28,115 nt of DNA from JBFWQM01 sp050249455 (GTDB lineage Bacteria; Pseudomonadota; Alphaproteobacteria; MPNO01; VGEU01): assembly GCA_050249455.1 (NCBI GenBank), contig JBFWQM010000041.1, positions 1-28,115 of the forward strand, written 5' to 3'. Position numbers and translations under genes: made by a program. Below, piece by piece: positions 16,126 to 24,981 of the stretch; the first letter of the stretch is position 1, and the number at the start of each line of letters is the position of its first letter. A model generated the notes under the pieces. The model made no database searches and was not told the origin of the DNA. It saw nothing but the letters and a program-made list of their open reading frames with translations.

Positions 16126-16161
16126 TTACCGGACCCTGAGAGGCCCCCTCCCCCAGACAAT

Positions 16162-17280
16162 TCACGCCGCCAGCGGCGCCCGCTCCTTCACGCCCATCTC
16201 GGCCAGCGTCTCCTCGACGGCGGTCAGCAGGGTGCGCATCTCCGGCTCGCCCAATCGGCCAATGCAGCCGATGCGGAAGCTGTCGATCTTGGTCAGCTTG
16301 CCGGGATAGATCAGGAGGCCGCGGTCGGCCAGGCGCTCGTAGAACGTCGCGAAGCGGAACGCCGGGTCGCGCGGGGTCAGGATGGTGACGATGACCGGCG
16401 CCTGCAGGGCATCGGGCAGATAGAGCGTGAAGCCGAGCCGGCGCAGCCCCTCGGTCAGGATGCGGCAGTTGCTGCGGTAGCGCGCGCCGCGCCCGGCGAC
16501 GCCGCCTTCGGCTTCATGCTCGACAAGCGCCTGGTCGAGCGCGGCGAGCACGTGGGTCGGCGGGGTGTAGCGCCACTGGCCGTTGGCCTCGAAGCCGCGC
16601 CACTGGTCATGCAGGTCGAAGGCGAGCGACGGCGAGTTGCCCTTGGTCGCAGCCAGCGCGTCTTCGCGGCAGATCGCGAAGCCGATGCCCGGCGTTCCCT
16701 CCAGGCACTTGTTGGACGAGGCGACCACGGCGTCCCAGCGCATCCCCGGCGCATGCACCGGGATGGCGCCGAAGCTCGACATCGCATCGACGATCAACCG
16801 CCGGCCGCGCGCCGCCACCACCCGCGCGACGTCGGCGAGCGGATTGAGGATGCCCGAGGTCGTCTCGCAGTGGACGACGGCGACGTGGGTGATGCCGGGG
16901 TCGCCCGCGAGCGCCGCGTCCAGCGCGGCAAGGTCGGGCGGCGTGTCCTCCGCCGTCTCCAGGGTCGTCGCCGCGCGGCCGATGCGGGCGCAGATCGTCG
17001 CCATGCGGCGGCAGTATTCGCCGTTGACCAGGATCAGGAGCTTGCCGTCGCGCGGCACGAACGTGCCCAGCGTCGCCTCGATCGCGAAGGTGCCGGAGCC
17101 CTGGATCGGCACCGCGACGTGCCCCGGCCCGGCGTCGGCGATGGCGGCCAGGCGCGCGCGCACCCGCGCGGTCATCGCGATGAACGCGGCGTCGCGCGAG
17201 CCCCAGTCGCGCAGCATCGCGCGGCGCGTGGTCTCCGAGGTGGTCAGCGGACCGGGGGTGAACAGCAGCGGGTCGGACAT
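16162..17280 (-). CDS. phnW: 2-Aminoethylphosphonate transaminase
   Basis: This 372-residue PLP enzyme interconverts phosphonoacetaldehyde and 2-aminoethylphosphonate. It opens with the PhnW hallmark LLFTPGPLTTSETTRRAML and RDWGSRD. The cofactor Lys is K191 in SSNKCLEGTPGIG and the ring-nitrogen Asp is D165 in VDAMSS. Beside aepX and aepY and without phosphonatase (PhnX), it most likely works in the biosynthetic direction (the aepZ role). The ATG follows AGGGA. It lies on the minus strand 23 bases behind hpnA, so it is probably cotranscribed with hpnC and hpnA rather than with aepXY. Confidence 0.9.
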   Translation of the reverse strand: MSDPLLFTPGPLTTSETTRRAMLRDWGSRDAAFIAMTARVRARLAAIADAGPGHVAVPIQGSGTFAIEATLGTFVPRDGKLLILVNGEYCRRMATICARIGRAATTLETAEDTPPDLAALDAALAGDPGITHVAVVHCETTSGILNPLADVARVVAARGRRLIVDAMSSFGAIPVHAPGMRWDAVVASSNKCLEGTPGIGFAICREDALAATKGNSPSLAFDLHDQWRGFEANGQWRYTPPTHVLAALDQALVEHEAEGGVAGRGARYRSNCRILTEGLRRLGFTLYLPDALQAPVIVTILTPRDPAFRFATFYERLADRGLLIYPGKLTKIDSFRIGCIGRLGEPEMRTLLTAVEETLAEMGVKERAPLAA

Positions 17281-17303
17281 GGCGGTTCCCTGCGGATGGT
17301 CGG

Positions 17304-18323
17304 TCAGGCGGCGAGCCGCGGCGTGCGGGTGAGGAGGCCCTGGCCCTGCAGCCATGCGACGGCATCGGCGATCGCGGTTCGGATCGGCGTCTGCGGCAGG
17401 CCGAGCTCGCGCACCGCCTTCGACGAATCGAAGATCATCGGCGTGCGACACAGGCGCACCCCGGTGGTCGGCGCGCGCGGCGGCTTGCCGGTGACGTGGT
17501 CGGCGATGAACTCCGACACCACGGCGGCGGAGATGGCGACGAAGTACGGGATGCGGATGCGCGGCATCGACAGCCCGGTCAGCTCGTGCAGCAGCTTGAG
17601 GAGGTCGCTCAGCCGCACGTTCTCGTTGCCCAGGATGTAGCGCTCTCCCGCGCGGCCGCGCTCGGCCGCCAGGATGTGCCCTGCCGCGACGTCGCGGACG
17701 TCGATCATGTTGAGCTCGCACTCCAGGTACGCCGGGTTGGCGCCGTTCAGGAAGTCGAGGATCATGCGCGTCGGCGGCGTGATGCGCCGGTCGCCGGGCC
17801 CGATCGGCAGCGTCGGGTTGACGATCACCACCGGCAGCCCGTCGCGCGCCGCCGCCGTCGCCGCCTCTTCCGCCAGGAACTTGGAGCGCGTGTAGGGGCC
17901 CATCATGTCGTCGATCGAGAGGGTCACCGTCTCCTGCTGCGGCGCGCCGTCCACTGTAGCGCGCCGGCCCTTCAGGATCGATTCCGTGGAGGTGTAGACG
18001 AACCGCTTCACCTGCCGCTCCGCCGCGACGGCGAGCATGGTGCGGGTGCCTTCCAGGTTGGTCTCGGCGAACGTCTCGCGCCGCGCCGCCCACAGGTCGG
18101 GGTTGGCGGCGAGATGATAGACCGTCTGCGCCCCGTCCATCGCGCGGGCCACCGCGGCGCGGTCGCAGATCGAACCGACGACGCATTCGACGCCGTCGCC
18201 GAGGTCGCGCGCGTCCTGCAGATCGAGCACGCGCACCCGCGCGCCGCGTTCGGCGAGCTGCCGGACGAGGTGGCGGCCGATGAAGCCGGCGCCGCCGGTG
18301 ACGAGGGTGACGGGTTGAGTCAT
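17304..18323 (-). CDS. hpnA: Hopanoid-associated NAD-dependent sugar epimerase HpnA
   Basis: This 339-residue extended short-chain dehydrogenase has the NAD loop TGGAGFIG at residues 9-16, the catalytic YTRSK (Y144, K148) and TSTES near 111. It matches the HpnA subfamily in features such as HLAANPDLW, VVIVNPTLPIGPGD and IDVRDVAAGHI. HpnA is found in many hopanoid loci and is presumed to modify a sugar or polyol linked to hopanoid side chains; its exact reaction is not established. It lies 16 bases downstream of hpnC and 23 bases before phnW, giving one compact operon. Confidence 0.85.
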   Translation of the reverse strand: MTQPVTLVTGGAGFIGRHLVRQLAERGARVRVLDLQDARDLGDGVECVVGSICDRAAVARAMDGAQTVYHLAANPDLWAARRETFAETNLEGTRTMLAVAAERQVKRFVYTSTESILKGRRATVDGAPQQETVTLSIDDMMGPYTRSKFLAEEAATAAARDGLPVVIVNPTLPIGPGDRRITPPTRMILDFLNGANPAYLECELNMIDVRDVAAGHILAAERGRAGERYILGNENVRLSDLLKLLHELTGLSMPRIRIPYFVAISAAVVSEFIADHVTGKPPRAPTTGVRLCRTPMIFDSSKAVRELGLPQTPIRTAIADAVAWLQGQGLLTRTPRLAA

Positions 18324-18339
18324 GGGGCGCTACTGTCCC

Positions 18340-19188
18340 CTATCTGAATACCCCCTGCAAGACGCCGGCGGCGCCGCAGCGTGCGAAGTCGAGCCTGGTC
18401 AGCGCGACGCGCGTCGCAAGCGGATCGCCGCGCCGCAGGTGGCGTGCGAGGCGCAGCGCAAGGTTGACGGTGACCGCCGATTCCATCGACAGCCGCGCGT
18501 TGGACAGCACCTTGGGCAGCATCACCGCTTCCGCCAGCAGCACGTCGACGCCGTCGAGCGTGCGGTCCAGCACGCGGCGCATGCCGGGCGTCGCCGCAGA
18601 TTTGTCGAGGTCTTCCACCGTCGCGCCCTCCGCCGCCAGCCAGTCGCCCGGCAGGTAGACGCGGTCGAGCTGGCGGTAGTCCTTCTGGCAGTCCTGCAGG
18701 TGATTGAGGATCTGCAGCGCGTTGCACAGCGCGTCGGAGACCGGGTAGAGGTCGCGCCGCTGGCCGTGCAGGTCGAGCAGGTAGCGCCCGACCGGCGAGG
18801 CCGACAGGACGCAGTAGCCGATCAGGTCGTCCCAGTCGCGGTAGCGCAGCTTGGTCGCGTCCTGCTTGAACGCGGCCAGCAGGTCGATGCAATGGCGCGG
18901 GGTCGAGCCGGTCTGGGCGAGCGACCGGCGCATCGCATACGACTTCTCGTAGGCCGGGTCGCCGGTGATCCGGCCGGTCAGCGCCGCCTCGAACCCGTCG
19001 AGGCGCGCCACCTTCTCCTCCGCCGTCAGGAAGCCGTTGTCGGCGATGTCGTCGGCGGCCCGCGCGAAGGCATAGAACGTCGCCACGTGCGGCCGCAACG
19101 CCTTGGGCAGCAGCCACGACCCGACCGGGAAGTTCTCGTCCTTGGACGTCTTCCCCGACGGCGTCTCGACGGTCTCGGCCTCGGTCAT
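18340..19188 (-). CDS. hpnC: Hydroxysqualene synthase HpnC
   Basis: HpnC converts presqualene diphosphate, made by HpnD, to hydroxysqualene, which HpnE then reduces to squalene. The family opening SGKTSKDENFPVGSWLL is clear. The first Asp-rich motif ARAADDIADN is at residues 42-51 and the second appears as NHLQDCQKDYR. The ATG at 19188 gives 282 residues and fits the family N-terminus; GTG 19227 or ATG 19209 are possible but extend it without conserved sequence. It heads the minus-strand operon hpnC-hpnA-phnW and is about 14 kb from hpnD. Confidence 0.9.
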   Translation of the reverse strand: MTEAETVETPSGKTSKDENFPVGSWLLPKALRPHVATFYAFARAADDIADNGFLTAEEKVARLDGFEAALTGRITGDPAYEKSYAMRRSLAQTGSTPRHCIDLLAAFKQDATKLRYRDWDDLIGYCVLSASPVGRYLLDLHGQRRDLYPVSDALCNALQILNHLQDCQKDYRQLDRVYLPGDWLAAEGATVEDLDKSAATPGMRRVLDRTLDGVDVLLAEAVMLPKVLSNARLSMESAVTVNLALRLARHLRRGDPLATRVALTRLDFARCGAAGVLQGVFR

Positions 19189-19317
19189 GGCCGCAAGCCC
19201 ATACGGCATCAGGGCGGCACTGTCCACGACGAAGGGCCGGCCGCAAGTGTCTACGGCGTGGACAATGGGCGGCGAGGATGGTCAACTGTCGAAAAAGCAT
19301 ATTCCGGGAGGTTGATC

Positions 19318-20280
19318 ATGAAGATTGTTCGCTGGGCGACTCTAGCGGCCGCGGCGGCGGCGCTCGCCGCGCCGGCCGCGGCGCAGACCATCTCGATCGG
19401 GACTAGTCCGGTCGGCAGCCTCAACAATTCGGTCGGCAGCGCCCTGGGAAAGGTGCTGGGCGACGAGTACGGGTTGCGCACCCGGGTGGTTCCCTATGGC
19501 GGCGGCCAGCAGTTCCTGCCCCTGATCAACTCCAAGGAGCTGGAGATGGCGATCCCGTCGTCGACGGACGCGCAGTTCGCGTTCGCCGGCAAGGGCGACT
19601 TCGAGGGCAAGCCGAACCCGCAACTGCGCATGATCGCGACCGTGTTCCCCTTCTACCTCGGCTACTTCGTCAAGAAGGACGCGCCGTACAAGACGCTGGC
19701 CGACCTCAAGGGCAAGAAGATCGCCGTCGGCTACAAGGCCAATTCCGCGCAGCGGCGGATCGCCGAGGCGCTGCTGGCCGTGAACGGCGTGACGGAGGGC
19801 GACTTCAACGGCGTGCCGGTGCCGCACGTCGTGCGCGGCGCCGACGACTTCATGCAGGGCACCGTCGAGGCGACCACCTTCGCGGCGGGCGCCGGCAAGG
19901 TTGCCGAAGCCGACGCCAAGGTCGGCGGCATCCGTTATCTCGACAACCCCGACGACGCCGGGGCGCTGCAGCGCCTGCGCACCCAGATGCCCTCGGCCTA
20001 TGTCGGCACCGTCAACCCGAGCCCCGAGCTTGCCGGCGTCGTCAAGCCGACCAAGATGGTGCTGGAGGACTACACCGTGCTGACCGGCACGCAGCTCAGC
20101 AACGACGACGCCTACAAGGTCGCGCAGGTGCTCTACGAGCACCAGGGCAAGCTGGCGAAGATCGCCGCGACGTGGGGCAAGTACGAGCCCGCCAAGCTGT
20201 CGGTCGACCGTGGCGTGCCGTTCCACAACGGCGCGATCAAGTACTACACCGAGAAGGGCATCTGGCCGCCCAAGTCCTGA
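19318..20280 (+). CDS. TAXI-family TRAP transporter substrate-binding protein
   Basis: This 320-residue protein has a Sec signal peptide (MKIVRW, an Ala-rich core, cleavage near AAAQ, about residue 22). The mature opening ISIGTSPVGSLNNSVG is typical of the TAXI branch of TRAP binding proteins, which capture organic acids in the periplasm. The ATG follows GGGAGG at a 5-base spacing. The gene is divergent from hpnC, and the matching permease starts 10 bases after its stop. The ligand is unknown. Confidence 0.92.
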   Translation: MKIVRWATLAAAAAALAAPAAAQTISIGTSPVGSLNNSVGSALGKVLGDEYGLRTRVVPYGGGQQFLPLINSKELEMAIPSSTDAQFAFAGKGDFEGKPNPQLRMIATVFPFYLGYFVKKDAPYKTLADLKGKKIAVGYKANSAQRRIAEALLAVNGVTEGDFNGVPVPHVVRGADDFMQGTVEATTFAAGAGKVAEADAKVGGIRYLDNPDDAGALQRLRTQMPSAYVGTVNPSPELAGVVKPTKMVLEDYTVLTGTQLSNDDAYKVAQVLYEHQGKLAKIAATWGKYEPAKLSVDRGVPFHNGAIKYYTEKGIWPPKS

Positions 20281-20290
20281 CTGCGCCGCC

Positions 20291-22219
20291 GTGAGCGAGA
20301 CGAGCCCCGGGGAGTCCGGCGGCGGCTGGGAGCGCCCGGTCGCCGCCGTCCTGGCTGCGCTGCTGACGCTCGGGGCGGTGGCCTGGGCGGCCGATGCCTA
20401 TCGTGCGGTCGGCATCCTGATCATCAACGAGCAGTTCAACGCCGGCGTGCTCGCCCTGTCGCTGGCGGTGCTGTTCCTGACGGTGCGGGCCGGCAAGGCG
20501 AAGGCCGGGCCGCCGCCGTGGTACGACGTCGTGGCGGCCGTGGCGGGCTTCGTCGCCGCCGCCTACGTCGCCTACGACTATCAGCCGCTGGCCGACATGA
20601 TCGCGTTCCGCCCGACCCACGGCGTGATCGTCGGCTGCATCCTGCTCGCGCTGGTGCTGGAGGGGCTGCGGCGGGTCGCCGGCAACGTGCTGGTGCTCAT
20701 CCTCGCGGTCTTCGTGCTCTACGGCCTGCTCGGCCACCGGGTGCCGGGCGAGCTGGAGGGCCGCTACGTGCGCCCCGACGGCCTGTTCCTTTACCTGTCG
20801 CTCGACGCCAACGGCGTGTTCGGGTCGGTGTTCGGGATCGCCTGCACGGTGGTGGTGGCGTTCCTGTTCTTCGGCGCGCTCTTGTCGCGGTCCGGTGGCG
20901 CCAACTTCTTCACCGACATCGCGATCGCGATGATGGGCAACTTCCGCGGCGGCTCGGCGAAGATCGCGATCGTCGCCTCCTCGCTGTTCGGCACCATCTC
21001 CGGCAACGCGGTCGCCAACGTGGTGGCGACCGGCGTGGTGACGATCCCGCTGATGAAGGCGTCGGGCTACAAGCCGCACCATGCCGGCGCGATCGAGGCG
21101 GTCGCCTCCACCGGCGGGCAGCTGATGCCGCCGGTGATGGGCGCGTCGGCCTTCATCATGGCGGAGCTGCTCGGCATCCCCTACAGCGCGGTGGTGATCG
21201 CCGCCCTGGTGCCGGCGATCCTCTACTACGTCGCGCTGTTCATCCAGGCCGACCTGGAGGCGGCCAAGAGCGACATCGCGCCGGTCGACCGGTCGCAGCT
21301 TCGCCCGGTGCTCACGGTCCTGAAGGAAGGCTGGTTCTTCCCGATCCCGTTCGCGGTGCTGATCGTCGGGCTGTTCTCTTTCAACCTGCCGCCCGAGACG
21401 GCGGCGCTCTACGCCGCCGTCGTGCTCGCCGTGTGCGGCCTGCTCCGCGGCTACGACGGCCGGCGGATGACCTGGCGCGACATCGTCGGCTCGTTCACCG
21501 AGACCGGGCGCAGCGCGCTCGAGATCCTGATGATCGCCGCCGCCGCGGGCTTCATCATCGGCATCCTGAACGTCACCGGGCTCAACTTCGCGCTCACGGT
21601 CGCGCTGGTGCGCATCGGCGCCGGCGACGTGGTGACCCTGCTGATCCTGGCGGCGATGATCTCGATCGTGCTCGGCATGGGGATGCCGACGGTCGGTGTC
21701 TACGTCCTGCTCGCCGCCCTCGTCGCGCCGGCGCTGGTGGAGGTCGGGGTGCCGGCGATCGCGGCCCACCTGTTCGTGATGTATTTCGGCATGATGTCGA
21801 TGACGACGCCGCCGGTCGCGGTCGCCGCCTATGCCGGGGCCTCCATCGCGGGCGCGGATTCGATGAAGACCGGGTTCGCCGGGGTCAAGTTCGGCTGGTC
21901 CGCCTACATCGTGCCGTTCCTGTTCGTCGCCTCGCCCAACCTGCTGCTTGAAGGCGCGCCGGGCGAGGTGGGCATCGCCGTGGCGACGGCGGTGCTGGGC
22001 GTCTACCTCGTCTCGGTCGGCATCGCGGGCTTCATGACCCGCCCGATCGGGCTGGTCGCGCGGGCGCTGTTCTGCGCCTCCGGGATCGCGCTGATGGTGC
22101 CGGCGAACGCCTTCCCCGGCGCGCTGTGGACAGACATCGCCGGGTTCTTGGTGGGTGTCGCGCTGATCGGGCTGGAGCTGACGGCGCGGCGGCGGAGACC
22201 CGCCCGCTCGGCCGCCTGA
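20291..22219 (+). CDS. TRAP transporter fused permease (4TM plus 12TM)
   Basis: This 642-residue polytopic membrane protein combines the small (DctQ-like) and large (DctM-like) TRAP subunits, as is normal for TAXI systems. The DctM-type conserved parts are visible: SLFGTISGNAVANVVATG near residues 235-252, VASTGGQLMPPVMGASAF, and GMGMPTVGVYVLLAALVAPAL with YFGMMSMTTPPVAVAAYAG in the second half. The GTG at 20291 is the first codon after the binding-protein stop and lacks a strong ribosome site, so coupling is likely. It imports the binding protein's ligand using an ion gradient. Confidence 0.92.
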   Translation: MSETSPGESGGGWERPVAAVLAALLTLGAVAWAADAYRAVGILIINEQFNAGVLALSLAVLFLTVRAGKAKAGPPPWYDVVAAVAGFVAAAYVAYDYQPLADMIAFRPTHGVIVGCILLALVLEGLRRVAGNVLVLILAVFVLYGLLGHRVPGELEGRYVRPDGLFLYLSLDANGVFGSVFGIACTVVVAFLFFGALLSRSGGANFFTDIAIAMMGNFRGGSAKIAIVASSLFGTISGNAVANVVATGVVTIPLMKASGYKPHHAGAIEAVASTGGQLMPPVMGASAFIMAELLGIPYSAVVIAALVPAILYYVALFIQADLEAAKSDIAPVDRSQLRPVLTVLKEGWFFPIPFAVLIVGLFSFNLPPETAALYAAVVLAVCGLLRGYDGRRMTWRDIVGSFTETGRSALEILMIAAAAGFIIGILNVTGLNFALTVALVRIGAGDVVTLLILAAMISIVLGMGMPTVGVYVLLAALVAPALVEVGVPAIAAHLFVMYFGMMSMTTPPVAVAAYAGASIAGADSMKTGFAGVKFGWSAYIVPFLFVASPNLLLEGAPGEVGIAVATAVLGVYLVSVGIAGFMTRPIGLVARALFCASGIALMVPANAFPGALWTDIAGFLVGVALIGLELTARRRRPARSAA

Positions 22220-22223
22220 TCCC

Positions 22224-22237
22224 GCCGCGGCCGCGGC
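22224..22237. repeat. GC-only palindrome between convergent genes
   Basis: GCCGCGGCCGCGGC fills nearly the whole 18-base gap between the TRAP permease stop and the hpnL stop. The same core occurs at 8329-8341, and a related palindrome at 25309-25328, all at gene ends. It could act as a terminator stem, although no T-run follows. Confidence 0.35.
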
Positions 22238-23197
22238 TCAGCGCCGGGCGACGAGATAGCGGCCCTCCGCCGCTTGCCAGGCGATCAGGCCGGGGATGCC
22301 GACGCCGAGCTCGCGCACCCGTTTGCACAGCGACAGCGACAGCCCGACGGACGGATCGAGCCCGATCGCCGCGCCCAGGATCATGAACCCGCCTTCCTGG
22401 ATGCCGAGGCCGCCCGGCACCATGAAGGCGGCGCCGCGGATCGCCTGGCCGAGGCTCTCGAGAATGATCGCCTCCACCAGGGTGATCGGGTGGCCGAGGA
22501 ACTGCAGCGCCAGCCACACCTCGACGGCGACCGCGAAGCGGAACGCCATCCGCCACGCCGCCGCCGCCAGCACGTCGCGGCGGCGACGATAGATCTCGAT
22601 CAGCGCCTCGTCGACGCCGTTGCCGCCGTCGCCCTTCAGCGCCGGCGCGAAGCGGCCGGCGAAGCGGGCGACGAACGCCATCGGCCGCCCGACCTGGACG
22701 CGGTAGAAGCCGATCAGCCCGAGCGTGAGCGCGCCGACGAACACCAGCGTGCCGATCAGCACCCGCTCGTCGCCGCCATGCGCCACCAGCAGCGCGACGC
22801 CGATCAGCGCGTAAAGCGCCTGCGTCGCGGCCTGGACGAACTTGTCGACGACGACGCTCGCCATGGCGACGGAGCTGTTGACCCGCGCCTTGATCACGAG
22901 CCGCGCCTTGACCACCTCGCCGCCGATCTGGGCGACCGGCAGCAACCAGTTGACCGAATGGCCGATCCAGCTCGCCATCGCCGTCACGGCGACGCGCGGC
23001 ATCTCGGCCGACGGGAACAGCGACCGCCATGCCAGCGCCGACAGCACCACCGGCACCGCGTACCACGCCGGCAGCCACAGCACCTGCCAGCCGGCGACTG
23101 CCATGGTCTGAGCCACCGTGTCGAACCCGCGCCACGCCACGAGGCCGGTCAGCACGATCAGCCCCGCGATCACCGCCACCGCGGCACCGGTCTTCAT
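22238..23197 (-). CDS. hpnL: HpnL-like inner-membrane protein (LPG synthase TM/flippase-like family)
   Basis: This 319-residue protein has about eight hydrophobic segments. It shows the pattern of the membrane part of lysylphosphatidylglycerol synthases, including LLPVAQIGGEVVKARLV near residues 85-101 and MVPGGLGIQEGGFMILGAA near 256. HpnL, a member of this family, occurs in many hopanoid loci and is suspected to move lipids across the inner membrane. The presence of hpnA and hpnC 3-4 kb away supports the HpnL label, but the family also has non-hopanoid members. It is convergent with the TRAP permease and follows the dioxygenase gene by 58 bases. Confidence 0.65.
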   Translation of the reverse strand: MKTGAAVAVIAGLIVLTGLVAWRGFDTVAQTMAVAGWQVLWLPAWYAVPVVLSALAWRSLFPSAEMPRVAVTAMASWIGHSVNWLLPVAQIGGEVVKARLVIKARVNSSVAMASVVVDKFVQAATQALYALIGVALLVAHGGDERVLIGTLVFVGALTLGLIGFYRVQVGRPMAFVARFAGRFAPALKGDGGNGVDEALIEIYRRRRDVLAAAAWRMAFRFAVAVEVWLALQFLGHPITLVEAIILESLGQAIRGAAFMVPGGLGIQEGGFMILGAAIGLDPSVGLSLSLCKRVRELGVGIPGLIAWQAAEGRYLVARR

Positions 23198-23255
23198 CGC
23201 GTCAGCATGGGTTCATGGCGCGACGGGCGCGTCCCCGGTCGCCGGGGCGGCGCGG

Positions 23256-24029
23256 TCACACGCGGTACTTGTATTCCCTGCCCGGCTCGCGCTCGCAGTC
23301 GGGCGGGAAGCTCTTGCGCTTGTCCGCATAATACTGCTCGCGGTGGTCGCCTTCCGAGATCCCGTTGTAGGTGGCGTAGATCACCCGGCGCGGCGTGTCG
23401 GTCAGGTTCGGCGCCGACTGGTGGGGGATGTAGGAGTCGAAGATGATGCAGTCGCCGGGACGGGTCGGCACCGGCTCGAACCGGATGCCGGCGAGGTCCG
23501 CCTCGGTCAGCGGCTCCCACATCTTGCCGATCATCTCGCGGCGGTGGCGCCACTTGGCGATCTCCAGGCAGCCGTTCTCGACGCTGGTCTCGTCCACCGT
23601 GATCGAGATGTTGATATAGAACTGGGCATAGCTGTCCCATCCGGCCTGCACGTCCTGATGCGGCTCGAACGCGCCGCCGCCGGGCAGCTTGAAGTTGATC
23701 TTGTCCTTGAACAGGACGGCGCGCTCGCCGAACAGCGCCGACAGCCGCCCCAGGACCGCCTCTCCGTTCACGATGTCGGCGAGGTCCGCGTAATACGGCA
23801 CGAAGTTCTCGACCCGGTTGAGCACCCGCCGGCCCGGCTGCAGCAGGCTGTCCTCGTAATACTTCATGTACTTGCCGGGCGCCTCGGGCGCCGCCTGGAT
23901 GGCGTCGACCGCCGCGATCATCCGCGCCGTCTCGGCCGGCGTGAGCAGCCCCGGAAGGAACAGGTACCCTTCCGTCTCGAATCGTTCGCGCTCGGCGCGC
24001 GTCAGGGCAGAAGTAGCAACGTCGGTCAT
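23256..24029 (-). CDS. PhyH-family Fe(II)/2-oxoglutarate dioxygenase
   Basis: This 257-residue soluble enzyme has the iron-binding triad H124, D126 (HQDVQAGW) and H203 (IPHQSAPN), and an Arg for 2-oxoglutarate at 214-215 (RRVIYATYN). The N-terminal FETEGYLFLPGLL is typical of phytanoyl-CoA dioxygenase relatives. The same family includes the phosphonate hydroxylases PhnY and TmpA as well as many lipid and natural-product hydroxylases, so it could hydroxylate AEP or a lipid here. That role is inferred only from neighbourhood. It is read in the same direction as the HpnL-like gene, 58 bases upstream of it. Confidence 0.85.
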   Translation of the reverse strand: MTDVATSALTRAERERFETEGYLFLPGLLTPAETARMIAAVDAIQAAPEAPGKYMKYYEDSLLQPGRRVLNRVENFVPYYADLADIVNGEAVLGRLSALFGERAVLFKDKINFKLPGGGAFEPHQDVQAGWDSYAQFYINISITVDETSVENGCLEIAKWRHRREMIGKMWEPLTEADLAGIRFEPVPTRPGDCIIFDSYIPHQSAPNLTDTPRRVIYATYNGISEGDHREQYYADKRKSFPPDCEREPGREYKYRV

Positions 24030-24149
24030 CGCGAAACCACGCTCGATTGGACGTTATGCCTTGCCGGCGGGGTCGTCATTATTCGGAAACGACGGAGTCA
24101 TGTCCACGACCACGTTGTCGCGCTCGTCCGCGCCGGCCGGTCCCCGGGG

Positions 24150-24893
24150 CTACCACCCGAACGCGCCGTGCAGCGCCAGCTTGACCGCGGTGGCGACGAG
24201 CAGCGCCTTGATGACAAGGTCGAAAGTGGTGCGGCTGACCCGGCGCGACAGGCGGACCGCGAACGGCATGACCAGGAGCGCCGGCACGATCGCCAGCGCG
24301 CCGCCGATCACCCGCTCGGTCGTAAACAGGCCGAGCTGGGTCATCGCGACGATCTGCGTCACGCCCATCGCCATGAAGACCGCCGTCACGGCGAACAGGT
24401 AGACGAAGGGTTCCAGCTTGAAGGCGTGGAACCAGGTGCCGATCAGTGGCCCCGACGAGCCGGTGGCGCCCTGCAGGACGCCCGAGAGGGTGCCGACGAC
24501 CGGCGACAGGAACCGGCTTGCGGCCGGTCCGATCCGGACCTCGGGGCGGCTGGCCGCATAGATGAGGTAGAGGACGATCCAGACCGCGAGGCCCCCCGAC
24601 AGCGCGCGGTCGTCGAAGCGCGACAGGCCCCAGGTGCCAAGCGCCGCGCCGATCACCGCAAAGACGGCGAACATGAGCAGATAGGGCAGCTTTCGGGCGT
24701 GCGCCCGGTGCACCCACAGGAGCCAGATGTTTGTCGCCACGGTGGGGAACATGATGACGACGACGGCGTGCTGGACGCCGACGAACGTCGCCATCACCGG
24801 CACCGCGATCAGCGGCAGGCCGATGCCGCCGACCGCCTTCGCCAGGGTCCCGAACAGGATGGCGGCGAAGATGACAACGTACTCGATGATCAT
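24150..24893 (-). CDS. TauE/SafE-family membrane permease
   Basis: This 247-residue protein has about seven to eight membrane segments and the two-repeat layout of the TauE/SafE (sulfite exporter) family, with AKAVGGIGLPLIAVPVMA in the first half and VVGTLSGVLQGATGSSGPL in the second. Family members export sulfite, sulfoacetate or related organic anions. I chose the ATG at 24893 because upstream codons give a polar stretch unlike the family. It lies 120 bases behind the dioxygenase gene on the same strand. The substrate is unknown; a small organic anion is the most that can be said. Confidence 0.82.
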   Translation of the reverse strand: MIIEYVVIFAAILFGTLAKAVGGIGLPLIAVPVMATFVGVQHAVVVIMFPTVATNIWLLWVHRAHARKLPYLLMFAVFAVIGAALGTWGLSRFDDRALSGGLAVWIVLYLIYAASRPEVRIGPAASRFLSPVVGTLSGVLQGATGSSGPLIGTWFHAFKLEPFVYLFAVTAVFMAMGVTQIVAMTQLGLFTTERVIGGALAIVPALLVMPFAVRLSRRVSRTTFDLVIKALLVATAVKLALHGAFGW

Positions 24894-24981
24894 GGACGAG
24901 GCGTCCGGAGGGCTGGCCGAAAAGGAGACGGGCGGCACGGTAACGCACCGGCGGAGCGCGTGCCAGCCTCGCGCCGGCCGG

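Noticed and set aside
16126..16161. Terminator between the convergent dehydrogenase and phnW genes
   Set aside because: The 36-base gap has no stem of useful length and no T-run.
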